This document shows, piece after piece, positions 32,506-40,723 of a stretch of DNA of 64,000 bases. The position numbers and the translations under genes were made by a program. Where the stretch lies: contig NZ_BDCA01000034.1 of assembly GCF_001613265.1 (NCBI RefSeq), forward strand, positions 1 through 64,000. The letters run 5' to 3'. This stretch comes from Nocardia vermiculata NBRC 100427 (GTDB taxonomy: Bacteria; Actinomycetota; Actinomycetes; Mycobacteriales; Mycobacteriaceae). Each line of letters starts with the position of its first letter. Positions within the stretch are counted from its first letter, which is position 1. The notes below the pieces were generated by a model that made no database searches, was not told the origin of the DNA, and worked only from the letters and a program-made list of their open reading frames with translations.

Positions 32506-33729
32506 TCAGTTCGTGCAGCCGGGCTGGAACGGGTAGCAGGCGCGTCCGGGCGTCGGATGCGGCACCGTGTGCTCGGGTGCGGGTGTGAACGGCACCGTCG
32601 TCGTCGAGGTGCGCGTCGGGGCCGGTCCGCCGGCGGGCTCGTCGTCCGAACCGCCACCGCCCGCGGTGCACATCGCCGCGGCGGCGAGCACCACGACCAG
32701 CACGCCCAATAGCACCAACGGCACCAGGCTGCGGCGGCGACGCCGTGGCGGCTGCGGCGGCCGCGGATCGAACGGCACGGAGTACGGCTGCGAGGTCGGT
32801 GCGTATCCGGCCGCCGCGCGGGTGGCGGCGGGTGGACCGCCGGGAGTTCCGGGACCACGCGGCGGCATCTGAGGAGCCGGGCCGGGCCGGGGGCCGGGCG
32901 GCGGAGCCGAGCCTGGTGCGGGCATCGAGCCGGGCTGGATCATCGAGCCGGGCTGGGGCGGCGGCTGTCCCGGCCCGGGCGCCGGGCGCGCCATCGATAC
33001 GGGGCCGCCTGTCACCGGTGCCGGTGGCCGGTCTGCGGGCGGGCGGGTTCCGGGAATAGGTGCCGCGGCCGGTGCCGGTGCCGGTGCGGGCCTGGGCGGT
33101 GGGGGAGTGCGTACCAGGCGGGCCGGGAATCCGTCGTTGGTCAGGTCCGAGTGTGTAGCTGCCGCCGCGAAACCCAGAGTGCCCAGTGCCTGGCCGACCT
33201 GGGTGGCATCCCAGGTGTCGGGGGCGTCGGTAGTGATGGTGGTGAAGTAGTTGCGCAGCGCGGCCGGACCGTCGCCGAGTACCACGTCGATGCCGTCGGG
33301 AAGGTCACCACGCTCCAGGGTCAGCCTGCTGCCCAGTTGTGGCATCACCAGGACCAGGCCCGTCACCGCGACGCGTTCCCGTCCGGGAGCTCCGCGCAGT
33401 ACCTCGGCGACCTCCCCGGTGCGCGCACGGATCTCGGTCATCGGCTCGGTCCCGGCTTCGGTGCCGGTCAGCGGAGCGACGCCGTCGCCAACCGTCCAGG
33501 GACGGTATCCCGAGACCGTCAGGGTGCCGCTCACGCGTTCGGTGAAGTCCTTGATCACCACCACGACACACGTTTTCGGTGTCCACACGAGCACGTCGGC
33601 GGCGCCGGCCGCGACCACCGCGACGCCTGGCAGTGCATTCGCACCGGTCCAGGTCTTGAGCCAGTTCGCCACCGTCCGTTCGGAATTGGACAGCCGCGAC
33701 GGATCGTCGTTGCGAACCTTCACCAACAT
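32506..33729 (-). CDS. Membrane-anchored proline-rich protein with NERD-like N-terminal domain
   Basis: This protein of about 407 residues has three parts. The N-terminal 190 residues contain SNSERTVANWL and ADVLVWTPKTCVVVVIKDF, which loosely resembles the nuclease-related NERD domain, though the usual Glu before the Lys is not conserved. Residues of roughly 200-320 are a Pro/Ala/Gly-rich linker. After RRRRR there is one membrane helix (LVPLVLLGVLVVVLAAAAMC), then a short outer tail rich in Thr and Pro with two cysteines. The orientation suggests the folded domain is cytoplasmic. ATG 33729 was chosen over a longer reading. Function unknown. Confidence 0.78.
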   Translation of the reverse strand: MLVKVRNDDPSRLSNSERTVANWLKTWTGANALPGVAVVAAGAADVLVWTPKTCVVVVIKDFTERVSGTLTVSGYRPWTVGDGVAPLTGTEAGTEPMTEIRARTGEVAEVLRGAPGRERVAVTGLVLVMPQLGSRLTLERGDLPDGIDVVLGDGPAALRNYFTTITTDAPDTWDATQVGQALGTLGFAAAATHSDLTNDGFPARLVRTPPPPRPAPAPAPAAAPIPGTRPPADRPPAPVTGGPVSMARPAPGPGQPPPQPGSMIQPGSMPAPGSAPPPGPRPGPAPQMPPRGPGTPGGPPAATRAAAGYAPTSQPYSVPFDPRPPQPPRRRRRSLVPLVLLGVLVVVLAAAAMCTAGGGGSDDEPAGGPAPTRTSTTTVPFTPAPEHTVPHPTPGRACYPFQPGCTN

Positions 33730-33874
33730 CTGGATCAACCCCTGACCGATGCCTGCTGTACACACCGCCCCGCGCGGCGGCCCGACCACCGTACGACGGT
33801 ACGGATGAGCGGGCGAATCGGCTTGGGCGGCAGCACAGATCATCCACTATGGCGGCGTGGCGCGCACCGGCGGG

Positions 33875-35308
33875 TTACCACTGGCGGTACCAGTCCAGGT
33901 AACCGTCCGGCCGCACCAGGACCCGTGTGCCAGTGGCGGCGGCGTAGTCGGTGAAGGCGTGCCCGCCGACCGCTACCAGTTGAGTCGCATCGGTCCGGGC
34001 GCCGGGCCGAACGATCGAATACGCGTGAATTCCCGGGGTTTCGGATGTCTCGGCCGGGAGACCGAACGTCAAACGGGTGGCATGCGGGCCCCGGAGCAGG
34101 TCGAACAGGCGGATCTCGCTGCCGTCGCTGCGCAGCAGCGGAGCGTCGGGAGCACGATCCCCCGCAGTCAGCACCGCGGTATCACCCGGTGCGCGATAGC
34201 TGATGTCCAACTGCTGCGTCTCCGGGCCGCGGTCCATCGCGTTCTCGGCACCCTCCAGATGTTTGTCCAGTAGTTCGGCGCTGAGCCCGAGGACCCGCAT
34301 CGCCACGGCGCGGCGCTCGGGCTCGTAGGTATCCAGCGGCCCGTCGTCGCCGGCGAGTGCGGCCGCGAGTTTCCAGCCCAGGTTGTACGCATCCTGAATA
34401 CCGGTGTTCATTCCCTGGCCGCCATTCGGTGGATGGGCGTGCGCGGCGTCACCGGCGAGTAGCGCGCGCCCCGACCGGAACCGCTGAGCCAGCCGGATAT
34501 TCGGCCGCCAGACCGTCGACCACACGGGTTCTCCCACCTCGAGGCCGTCGCGCCCGGACCGGTGGTCGAGGTACTGCTGCAGCACCGCGCGGGTGGCCTC
34601 GGTATCGCGCTGCATCGGTGCCATGAACTGGAACAGCGCGCCGCCGGGCAGGGGCATCAGCGCGATGCCGTCCATCGGCGCTTCCGGCGTGGCGAACCAA
34701 TGCCCGAAATCATGGTCGAGCCCGTCCACGGTCACATCGCCGAGCAGCATCCGGATGGACTCGTCGGTGGTCCCTTCGAACGGGATTGCGAGCGTGCGGC
34801 GCACCGTGCTGGCGCCGCCGTCGGCGCCGACCAGGTAGTCCGCCTGCTCGCTGGTGGTGCCGCCGATGCTGCTCAGGGTGGCGTACACCCCGGTCTCGTC
34901 GCAGGTGAACTCGGTCAGCGCGGTGCCGAATTCGACGTGCACACCGAGGTCGGCGAGCCGTTGCCGCAGCAATCGTTCGGTGTCGGCTTGGCCGAGTACC
35001 CACGGATTCGGATACGGCACCGCCGGGGTGGCTGCGCGAACTTCGCTCATCCGCCGTTCGGCCACCTGCGCGCCACCGATGTGGATGTGCATGGCGGCGG
35101 GTGGCATGCCCGCAGTGAGTACGGCGTCGAGGACGCCGAGGTCGTCGAAGACCTCGAGGGTCCGCGGCTGGATGCCGTCACCGCGCGACCCGGCCTGCGG
35201 CGCGGGCGCCCGTTCGATGATCCGCACACCGATTCCGCGGCGCGCGAGATCGATGGCGAGGGTGAGGCCGGTCGGGCCGGCACCGGCGATGAGTACCTGT
35301 ACTGGCAT
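33875..35308 (-). CDS. FAD-dependent aromatic hydroxylase (PheA/TfdB-type)
   Basis: This 477-residue protein is a group A flavin monooxygenase. It has the FAD motif GAGPTGLTLA (about residues 8-17), the DG-motif region VGADGGASTVRR, and the second FAD motif GRALLAGDAAHAHPPNGGQGMNTG, of which GDAAHAHPP is diagnostic. A thioredoxin-like C-terminal domain follows, typical of phenol or polyketide hydroxylases such as RdmE or MhpA. It should hydroxylate a phenolic or polycyclic substrate with NAD(P)H. ATG 35308 begins the FAD domain. It is divergent from the TetR at 35391, with inverted repeats between them, so it is a likely TetR target. Confidence 0.88.
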   Translation of the reverse strand: MPVQVLIAGAGPTGLTLAIDLARRGIGVRIIERAPAPQAGSRGDGIQPRTLEVFDDLGVLDAVLTAGMPPAAMHIHIGGAQVAERRMSEVRAATPAVPYPNPWVLGQADTERLLRQRLADLGVHVEFGTALTEFTCDETGVYATLSSIGGTTSEQADYLVGADGGASTVRRTLAIPFEGTTDESIRMLLGDVTVDGLDHDFGHWFATPEAPMDGIALMPLPGGALFQFMAPMQRDTEATRAVLQQYLDHRSGRDGLEVGEPVWSTVWRPNIRLAQRFRSGRALLAGDAAHAHPPNGGQGMNTGIQDAYNLGWKLAAALAGDDGPLDTYEPERRAVAMRVLGLSAELLDKHLEGAENAMDRGPETQQLDISYRAPGDTAVLTAGDRAPDAPLLRSDGSEIRLFDLLRGPHATRLTFGLPAETSETPGIHAYSIVRPGARTDATQLVAVGGHAFTDYAAATGTRVLVRPDGYLDWYRQW

Positions 35309-35322
35309 GAGTGCTCCGATGG

Positions 35323-35354
35323 CTGAATCTGAGTTCACTGAAACTGGATTCAGT
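35323..35354. promoter_or_regulatory. Nested inverted repeats between FAD hydroxylase and TetR genes
   Basis: CTGAATC (35323-35329) is inverted as GATTCAG (35347-35353). Inside, ACTGAA (35337-35342) is inverted as TTCAGT (35349-35354), and TTCACTGAA is itself a near palindrome. The block sits in the 82-base gap between divergent start codons and is the likely TetR operator; exact borders are unclear. Confidence 0.5.
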
Positions 35355-35390
35355 ATTTAGGTTGATACTGTCCGGTGTCAAGGAGGCGAG

Positions 35391-36011
35391 ATGGCGACCG
35401 GAGAGCAGCGTGGTGGGAGCCGTAAGGAGCGGTCTGCGGAGACCGAGCGGGCGCTCAAGAGCGCGGCACGGCAACTGTTCGCCGAGCGCGGCTATCTGAA
35501 CACCAAGATCGTCGATATCACCGCGGCGGCGGGGCGGTCGGCGGGGTCGTTCTACAACCATTTCGCGAGCAAAGAGGAGTTACTGCAGGCGCTACTGCAG
35601 GATTTCGGCGCTGCCGGGGATGCCGCGGCCGAGGCGGGTGACCACGATCCGGACTTCACCAAGCCCGAGGCCGTGGCCTTTCATGTCGAGCAGTACTGGG
35701 ACTTCGCCCGGGAGCATCGGCCGGTGCTGCGGGCGGTGGCGCAGGCGGCCCTGGTCGACGACGAATTCGCACGGATCGCAGGGAAGTTCAGTGCCGAGCA
35801 GCTCGAGGAAGTCGTCGACCACGTGGATGGTTTCGACGCGGCGGGCCTGCGGCTGCCCAGTACGCCCGAGGTCAGCGTATCGATGATGTTCCTGCTGGTG
35901 CAGGCCCTGGTCGACGCGGTCGAGGAAGGGGTGCTGCCGCTCGACGACCGGGATGCGGTCGCGGCGCTGACCCGATTCTCCTACCGCGGGCTCACCGGGC
36001 GCGACTACTGA
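35391..36011 (+). CDS. TetR-family regulator, divergent from the FAD hydroxylase
   Basis: This 206-residue regulator has the N-terminal helix-turn-helix KIVDITAAAGRSAGSFYNHF at about residues 39-58 and then ASKEELLQALL. The ligand domain starts near residue 70 (HVEQYWDFAREHRPVLRAV). ATG 35391 follows AAGGAGGCGAG, a strong ribosome site. It likely represses the divergent hydroxylase, perhaps with a phenolic or antibiotic-like inducer. It converges with the quinone oxidoreductase gene, leaving six bases. Confidence 0.92.
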   Translation: MATGEQRGGSRKERSAETERALKSAARQLFAERGYLNTKIVDITAAAGRSAGSFYNHFASKEELLQALLQDFGAAGDAAAEAGDHDPDFTKPEAVAFHVEQYWDFAREHRPVLRAVAQAALVDDEFARIAGKFSAEQLEEVVDHVDGFDAAGLRLPSTPEVSVSMMFLLVQALVDAVEEGVLPLDDRDAVAALTRFSYRGLTGRDY

Positions 36012-36017
36012 CCGGGT

Positions 36018-36983
36018 TCAGGGCAGCAGCACGATGGAGCCGGTGGTCCGGCGCGCCTCCAGATCGCGATGGGCGCGGGGAGCCTCGGCGAGCGGATACT
36101 CGGCACCGACACGCACCTGCAGTGTGCCTGCGGCGATCGCGGTGAGCACATCGCCCGCGCGCCAGGTCAATTCGGCACGGTCCCGGGTGTAGTGGACCAG
36201 CGTCGGCCGGGTGACGAACAGTGATCCCGCCGGGTTGAGCCGCTGTAGATCGAACGGCGGCACCTGGCCGCCGGCGGCGCCGAACAAGGCCAGCGTGCCG
36301 CGCACCCGCAGCGAGGCCAGACTCGCCTCGAAGGTCGGCGCTCCCACACCGTCGTAGACCGCGGCGACACCGGCTCCGTCGGTGAGTTCGCGGACCCGAT
36401 CGGCGAGATCGTCGCCGTAACGCAAGACCTGCGCCGCGCCGGCCTCCCGTGACAGTGTCTCCTTCTCGTCGGTGGACACGGTCGTGACGACCCGGATGCC
36501 ACGCGCGGCGGCCAACTGGGTCAGCAGCAGCCCGACCCCGCCCGCACCGGCATGGACCAGGATCGTCTCGCCCGGTTCGGGCCGGTATACCGACTCGATC
36601 AGGTAGTGCGCGGTCATTCCCTGCAGCAGCACCGATGCCGCGACGGCCGGCTCGATACCGTCGGGAACCGCGATCGCGACCGCGGCATCCACCGCGACCT
36701 TCTCCGCGTAACTGGCGGGCGCTGCCGCCCACGCCACGCGATCGCCGACGGTGAAATCGCTCACGTCGGCGCCGACGGCGGACACCACCCCGGTGCCCTC
36801 GGAACCCGGGATATAAGGAACCTCTTGCGGATAGGTGCCGGTGCGGATGTAGGTGTCGATGAAGTTGACCCCGACCGCCTCGGTGTCGACGAGCAGCTGG
36901 TTCGGCCCGATGACCGGATCGTCGACCTCGGCCGGGACGAGGACGTCGGGACCGCCGTGTTCGCTGACCTGGATGGCGCGCAT
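36018..36983 (-). CDS. NADPH:quinone oxidoreductase (zeta-crystallin type)
   Basis: This 321-residue medium-chain dehydrogenase/reductase lacks the structural zinc cysteines. It has the quinone oxidoreductase blocks GVNFIDTYIRTGTYP, PYIPGSEGTGVV, LLQGMTAHYL and the cofactor motif HAGAGGVGLLLTQLA. The family reduces quinones by one electron or acts on enones with NADPH. Its place between ctaB and ctaA matches Rv1454c (qor) of M. tuberculosis, so it is part of the conserved core. ATG 36983. It is divergent from the gene at 37068. Confidence 0.92.
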   Translation of the reverse strand: MRAIQVSEHGGPDVLVPAEVDDPVIGPNQLLVDTEAVGVNFIDTYIRTGTYPQEVPYIPGSEGTGVVSAVGADVSDFTVGDRVAWAAAPASYAEKVAVDAAVAIAVPDGIEPAVAASVLLQGMTAHYLIESVYRPEPGETILVHAGAGGVGLLLTQLAAARGIRVVTTVSTDEKETLSREAGAAQVLRYGDDLADRVRELTDGAGVAAVYDGVGAPTFEASLASLRVRGTLALFGAAGGQVPPFDLQRLNPAGSLFVTRPTLVHYTRDRAELTWRAGDVLTAIAAGTLQVRVGAEYPLAEAPRAHRDLEARRTTGSIVLLP

Positions 36984-37067
36984 GGAATCCAGTTCTACAC
37001 CCGCGCCGCAACCCTGGGATCGGTAGGGCCGCCCGGCGCGTACTACCGGACGGTAAACTCACGCTCC

Positions 37068-37418
37068 ATGAGCGAAACCGCCACCGCGACCACGGTGCAG
37101 CCGTCGTCCGCTGTCATCGATTCGGTCAAGAAGTTCGTCGCCGCGCACGGAGGCTCGGGGACGGCCGTGCTGCAGCCGATCGGCCGGATCGGCGTCCGTA
37201 TCACCCTGGTCGGATCCGACGGCGTGCTCGGCGATCGCGTGGTCGACGATCTGGCCACCGCCAAGGCCGTCGTGGCAGCGGTCGACGGACTCGCCGAGAC
37301 CGAGCACTGGGACCGCGATCTGAGCGCCGCGGCGACACCAGCCCCGGGGCACTGGGCGCGGATGGCTGCCTGGGTAGCCGGTCAGAGCCGGTACCCGAAG
37401 GCACGCAACGAGCGTTGA
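37068..37418 (+). CDS. Conserved hypothetical protein, 116 residues
   Basis: The product starts MSETATATTVQPSSAVIDSV and has a compact domain with VKKFVAAHGGSGTAVLQPIGRIGVRITLVG (core: GTAVLQPIGRIGVRITLVG). It has no signal peptide or membrane helix and no recognised family. It sits between qor and ctaA, the place of Rv1455 in M. tuberculosis, so it may be its counterpart; that is positional inference. Its stop overlaps a TTG that likely starts the next gene, suggesting coupling. Confidence 0.7.
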   Translation: MSETATATTVQPSSAVIDSVKKFVAAHGGSGTAVLQPIGRIGVRITLVGSDGVLGDRVVDDLATAKAVVAAVDGLAETEHWDRDLSAAATPAPGHWARMAAWVAGQSRYPKARNER

Positions 37419-38206
37419 TACGCCACCGCGGAGAATTCGGACGTCGGGTGCTGGCGGTCGTGACCGCCGGGCTCGCCGTGACACTGGGCCTGATCGCGCC
37501 GGCGCGCGCCCAGGACGCGCCTCCGCTGCGGGTGTGCACCACCGGCGACTACCCGCCGTACTCGGTGGCCGAAGGTTCCGGCTATCGCGGGATCGATATC
37601 GACCTGGTCGGTGATATGGCCGACGCGGTGCATCGGCAGGTGCGGTTCGTGCCGACCACCTGGGCCGCGATGGGCGACGACTTCGGTTCGCGCGCCTGTG
37701 ATCTCGCCGTCGGCGGTATCTCCGACTCGGCGGCCCGGGGCGCCTACGCCGATTTCTCGCTGCGCTACGGAACCGACGGGAAGACCCCGATTGTGCGGGC
37801 TGCCGATGCCGGGAAGTACGACACGATCGAGCAGATCGATCAGCCGCAGGTCCGGGTGATCGTCAATCGTGGTGGGACCAACGAACAGTTCGCCCGCACC
37901 CACTTTCCGCATGCCCGGCTGACCGTGTGGCCGGACAATGTGACCATCTTCGATCAGATCGGCGCGGGGAATGCCGACGTGTTCGTCACCGATTCGGTCG
38001 AGGGCCGTTACCGGGTACGGCAGCACCCCGACCTGCGTGTGCTGCACCCCGAGACGCCGTTCGATTCCTTCGGCAAGGTATTCCTGCTCCCGAAGGGCGA
38101 CATGGTGACCGCGGCGATGGTGAACGGATGGCTTGCGAGCCGGCTGGCGACCGGCGATATAGACCGCCGCTTCGCGGACTGGATCGGACCGCGCGCGACC
38201 GCCTGA
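37415..38206 (+). CDS. Exported cyclohexadienyl dehydratase-like protein (PheC-type, SBP_bac_3 fold)
   Basis: This 263-residue protein has an N-terminal signal peptide (RRVLAVVTAGLAVTLGLIAP, cleavage likely after ARA) and a family 3 solute-binding fold. It shares with Pseudomonas PheC, from memory, the blocks TTGDYPPYS, DGKTPIV, EQIDQPQV, NRGGTNEQFAR and PDNVTIFDQI. PheC is a periplasmic enzyme that makes phenylpyruvate from prephenate, or phenylalanine from arogenate. The same blocks occur in few transport proteins, so enzyme activity is more likely than amino acid binding. TTG 37415 overlaps the preceding stop; GTG 37448 would remove most of the signal's positive region. Confidence 0.78.
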   Translation: MIRHRGEFGRRVLAVVTAGLAVTLGLIAPARAQDAPPLRVCTTGDYPPYSVAEGSGYRGIDIDLVGDMADAVHRQVRFVPTTWAAMGDDFGSRACDLAVGGISDSAARGAYADFSLRYGTDGKTPIVRAADAGKYDTIEQIDQPQVRVIVNRGGTNEQFARTHFPHARLTVWPDNVTIFDQIGAGNADVFVTDSVEGRYRVRQHPDLRVLHPETPFDSFGKVFLLPKGDMVTAAMVNGWLASRLATGDIDRRFADWIGPRATA

Positions 38207-38213
38207 GCACCGG

Positions 38214-38435
38214 TTACCTCAGCCCGCAGCAGCCACCGCCGCAGCAGCCGCCCGATGCGGCAGCCGGTGCCGGTGCCGAGACCGCCGCATGTCCGGTCAG
38301 TGCGACCGTCGTCAGCAGCTTGACGGTGTCGTGATGCCCGTCCGGGCAGGTCGCCGGGTCCCCGGCTTCGCTCATCGGCCGCGACACCTCGAACGATTCC
38401 GTACATTCGCGGCAGCGGTAGGCGTAGATCGGCAT
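38214..38435 (-). CDS. FmdB-family zinc ribbon protein with Cys-rich tail
   Basis: This 73-residue protein starts MPIYAYRCRECTESFEVSRP, the FmdB-type zinc ribbon start with a first CxxC. The second knuckle is reduced to CPDGH, so zinc binding may use Cys3His or be weakened. The C-terminus is unusual: GGCCGGGCCGLR gives four cysteines that might bind metal. ATG 38435 is clear. FmdB-type proteins are regulators or of unknown role. A reading frame upstream to 38900 lies antisense to the phosphotransferase and is not coding. Confidence 0.85.
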   Translation of the reverse strand: MPIYAYRCRECTESFEVSRPMSEAGDPATCPDGHHDTVKLLTTVALTGHAAVSAPAPAAASGGCCGGGCCGLR

Positions 38436-38606
38436 GGATGGATTATGGCCCATCCCGCGGGTTCGTCTGCCGCGCGGGGAATTCCGTGGCATGCGATGCA
38501 TTCGCCTGTCCGGTCGAGACCGACGTGTTAATGTCCTGGACTGGTGTCCGGTCCACTGTCCGGACTGTCGCAGTGCCTGGAGTGCTGCTGAGTTCTGGGA
38601 GTGCGG

Positions 38607-39665
38607 ATGGCCGATACCGCCGGTGTCGTGGTCGACGCCGATCAGATCACCCCGCAGTGGCTGAGCCGAGCGCTCGGCCGGCCCGTGCAGACGGTGGTGT
38701 GTACGCCGGTGGGGACGGGGCAGATGGGCTCGGTGTTCCGGCTCGACATCACCGGCGCGGCCGGGCCGGAGCGGTTGGTCGCGAAACTGCCGGCGACGGA
38801 TCCGGCCGCGCGCGCGATGGTGTCCGGGGCCTACCGTCAGGAGATCCGCTTCTACGCCGAACTCGCGCCGACGGTGGCGGTCCGTGCGCCCGGCTGCCAC
38901 TTCGTCGGGTTCCGCGGCGACGGTGCGGAGTTCACACTGTTACTCGACGATCTCGCGCCTGCCGTCCAAGGTGATCAGATCGGCGGATGCACCGTCGCGC
39001 AGGCGCATGCGGCAGTCCGCAATCTCGCCGGCCTGCACGGTCCCCGATGGTGCGATCCGGCACTGCTGCAGCTCGACGGTGTGCATCCGAGCACCTCGGA
39101 GGAAGCCGCGATGCTGACCGAGTTCTTCGGACCGGCGACGGAGATCTTCCTCGAGCGGCTCGGGGCCGGCCTGTCCGCGGAGGATCACGACACCCTGCAG
39201 GCATGTGTGCCCGGGATCGCCGAATGGCTGCTCGCCGCCCCGGATCGTTTCGCCGTGACCCATGGTGACTATCGGCTCGACAATCTGCTTTTCGGTGCCG
39301 ACGGGTCCGGCCGCGACATCGACGTCTGGGCGGTCGACTGGCAGACCCTCGGCTTGGGTCTCCCGGCCCGCGACCTGTCGTATTTCCTCGCGACCAGCCT
39401 GGAACCACCGGTGCGCCGCCGCTACGAGGACGCGATCATCGAGACCTACCGACAGGCGCTGGGGGAGTACGGCGTCACCGGCTATTCCCTGCAGGCATGC
39501 CGAGACGACTACGCCTTCGCGCTGCGGCAGATTCCGCTCATCGCCGTGTTCGGCGCCGCCTACGGGACACCGACACCGCGCGGCGCCCGGATGTTCACGG
39601 CCATGGCGCGCCGCGGCTGCGCGGCGATCCGGGACTGGGAGGCACTGAGCCGCCGGCCCGGGTGA
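38607..39665 (+). CDS. Aminoglycoside phosphotransferase/ecdysteroid-kinase-like phosphotransferase
   Basis: This 352-residue protein has the protein-kinase-like fold of the APH superfamily. The nucleotide lobe is near residues 30-110 (GTGQMGSVFRLDI, RLVAKLP). The catalytic loop is VTHGDYRLDNLLF and the metal-binding segment is VDWQTLGLGLPARDLSYFL. The subgroup with YRQEIRFYAELAP and FTLLLDDL is common in actinobacteria and phosphorylates small molecules that are not known. ATG 38607 follows GGGAG; GTG 38601 is an alternative. It converges with ctaA. Not evidence of antibiotic resistance. Confidence 0.87.
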   Translation: MADTAGVVVDADQITPQWLSRALGRPVQTVVCTPVGTGQMGSVFRLDITGAAGPERLVAKLPATDPAARAMVSGAYRQEIRFYAELAPTVAVRAPGCHFVGFRGDGAEFTLLLDDLAPAVQGDQIGGCTVAQAHAAVRNLAGLHGPRWCDPALLQLDGVHPSTSEEAAMLTEFFGPATEIFLERLGAGLSAEDHDTLQACVPGIAEWLLAAPDRFAVTHGDYRLDNLLFGADGSGRDIDVWAVDWQTLGLGLPARDLSYFLATSLEPPVRRRYEDAIIETYRQALGEYGVTGYSLQACRDDYAFALRQIPLIAVFGAAYGTPTPRGARMFTAMARRGCAAIRDWEALSRRPG

Positions 39666-39677
39666 ACCGAGGGCCGA

Positions 39678-40652
39678 TCAGGCGGAACTGGCGGCGGCTT
39701 CGGCGGCCGGTGCGGTGATCTGTTCGCGGGTACGCAGCGCTGCCCACAACGCGGCGGTGGCAGCGATACAGGCGGTGGCACCGGCGACATGGATGACGAC
39801 CAGTGCCGCCGGAACATCGGTGAAGTACTGCACGATGCCGACCAGCGCCTGTGCGCACACCGTTGCGATCACCACGATCAGCCGTCGCCGGATCGCCCGG
39901 TTCATCCCCACCGCGGCCAGCCCGAATCCCAAGCCGACGAGCAGCGCGAGATAGGCGACCAGCATTTCGGCGTGAGCGTGCACCAGGGTCACGATCTCGA
40001 CCTGGAGCCGCTCCACCGGGCGGTCGATGCTCTTGTCACCGGCGTGTGGCCCGGCGCCGGTCACCAGCGTTCCCGCGATCAACGTGCCGGTCATCGCGAG
40101 ACCGCTGAGGACGGTGAGCCAGCGCAACGGTGCGGGGACCTGAGCCACGTCCACCCCGTCGTCGGGTTCTCCGATCTTGGCGAACAGCAACGTCGCGAGC
40201 CAGACCATGAGCATCGAGGCCAGCAGGTGGACCGACACCGTCCACCACAGCAATCCGCTGCGGACGGTGATCCCGCCGATGATTGCCTGCAGCACGGTGC
40301 CACCGGGCATCAGCCAGGCATAGACGAGTACCTCGCGCCGCCGGCGGGCCCGCACCACCGCGAGCACCACCAAGGCGGCGCACAGCGTCACCGCGAAGGT
40401 GAGCAGCCGATTGGAGAACTCCACGATCTGATGCAGCGCCGGGACCTCCGGATGTGCCTCGGGCGTGAAGCTGCCCGGGAAACACTGCGGCCAGGTGGGA
40501 CAACCCAGCCCGGAGGAGGTGACGCGCACGATCGCGCCGGTGGCCGAGATACCGGCCTGGGAGAGGATCACCGCCAGGGCGATGATCCGCTGCACCCGGA
40601 GCGAGGGCAGGGGCAAATAGTCGACGAGTCGCACAAACGCGCGTGACAGCAC
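39678..40652 (-). CDS. ctaA: Heme A synthase (COX15/CtaA)
   Basis: This 324-residue membrane protein oxidises heme O to heme A. About eight helices are visible. The heme-ligand His residues lie in HQIVEFSNR, SVHLLAS, HAHAEM and VVIHVAG. The outside Cys pair typical of this type is in GCPTWPQC. GTG 40652 is the start. It completes the heme A pathway with CtaB (31205) and lies next to the ABC pair and mptB, as in M. tuberculosis. Confidence 0.94.
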   Translation of the reverse strand: MLSRAFVRLVDYLPLPSLRVQRIIALAVILSQAGISATGAIVRVTSSGLGCPTWPQCFPGSFTPEAHPEVPALHQIVEFSNRLLTFAVTLCAALVVLAVVRARRRREVLVYAWLMPGGTVLQAIIGGITVRSGLLWWTVSVHLLASMLMVWLATLLFAKIGEPDDGVDVAQVPAPLRWLTVLSGLAMTGTLIAGTLVTGAGPHAGDKSIDRPVERLQVEIVTLVHAHAEMLVAYLALLVGLGFGLAAVGMNRAIRRRLIVVIATVCAQALVGIVQYFTDVPAALVVIHVAGATACIAATAALWAALRTREQITAPAAEAAASSA

Positions 40653-40723
40653 GAAATGATGGTAGACGCCGCCGCTGCCACCGCCGCATCGGGGCTACTA
40701 CATTGTGTCGTTGCTCTCGTCGG

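Noticed and set aside
38607..39665. Antibiotic resistance by aminoglycoside phosphotransferase
   Set aside because: The fold is shared, but the sequence fits the broad small-molecule kinase group of actinobacteria and not a named resistance enzyme.
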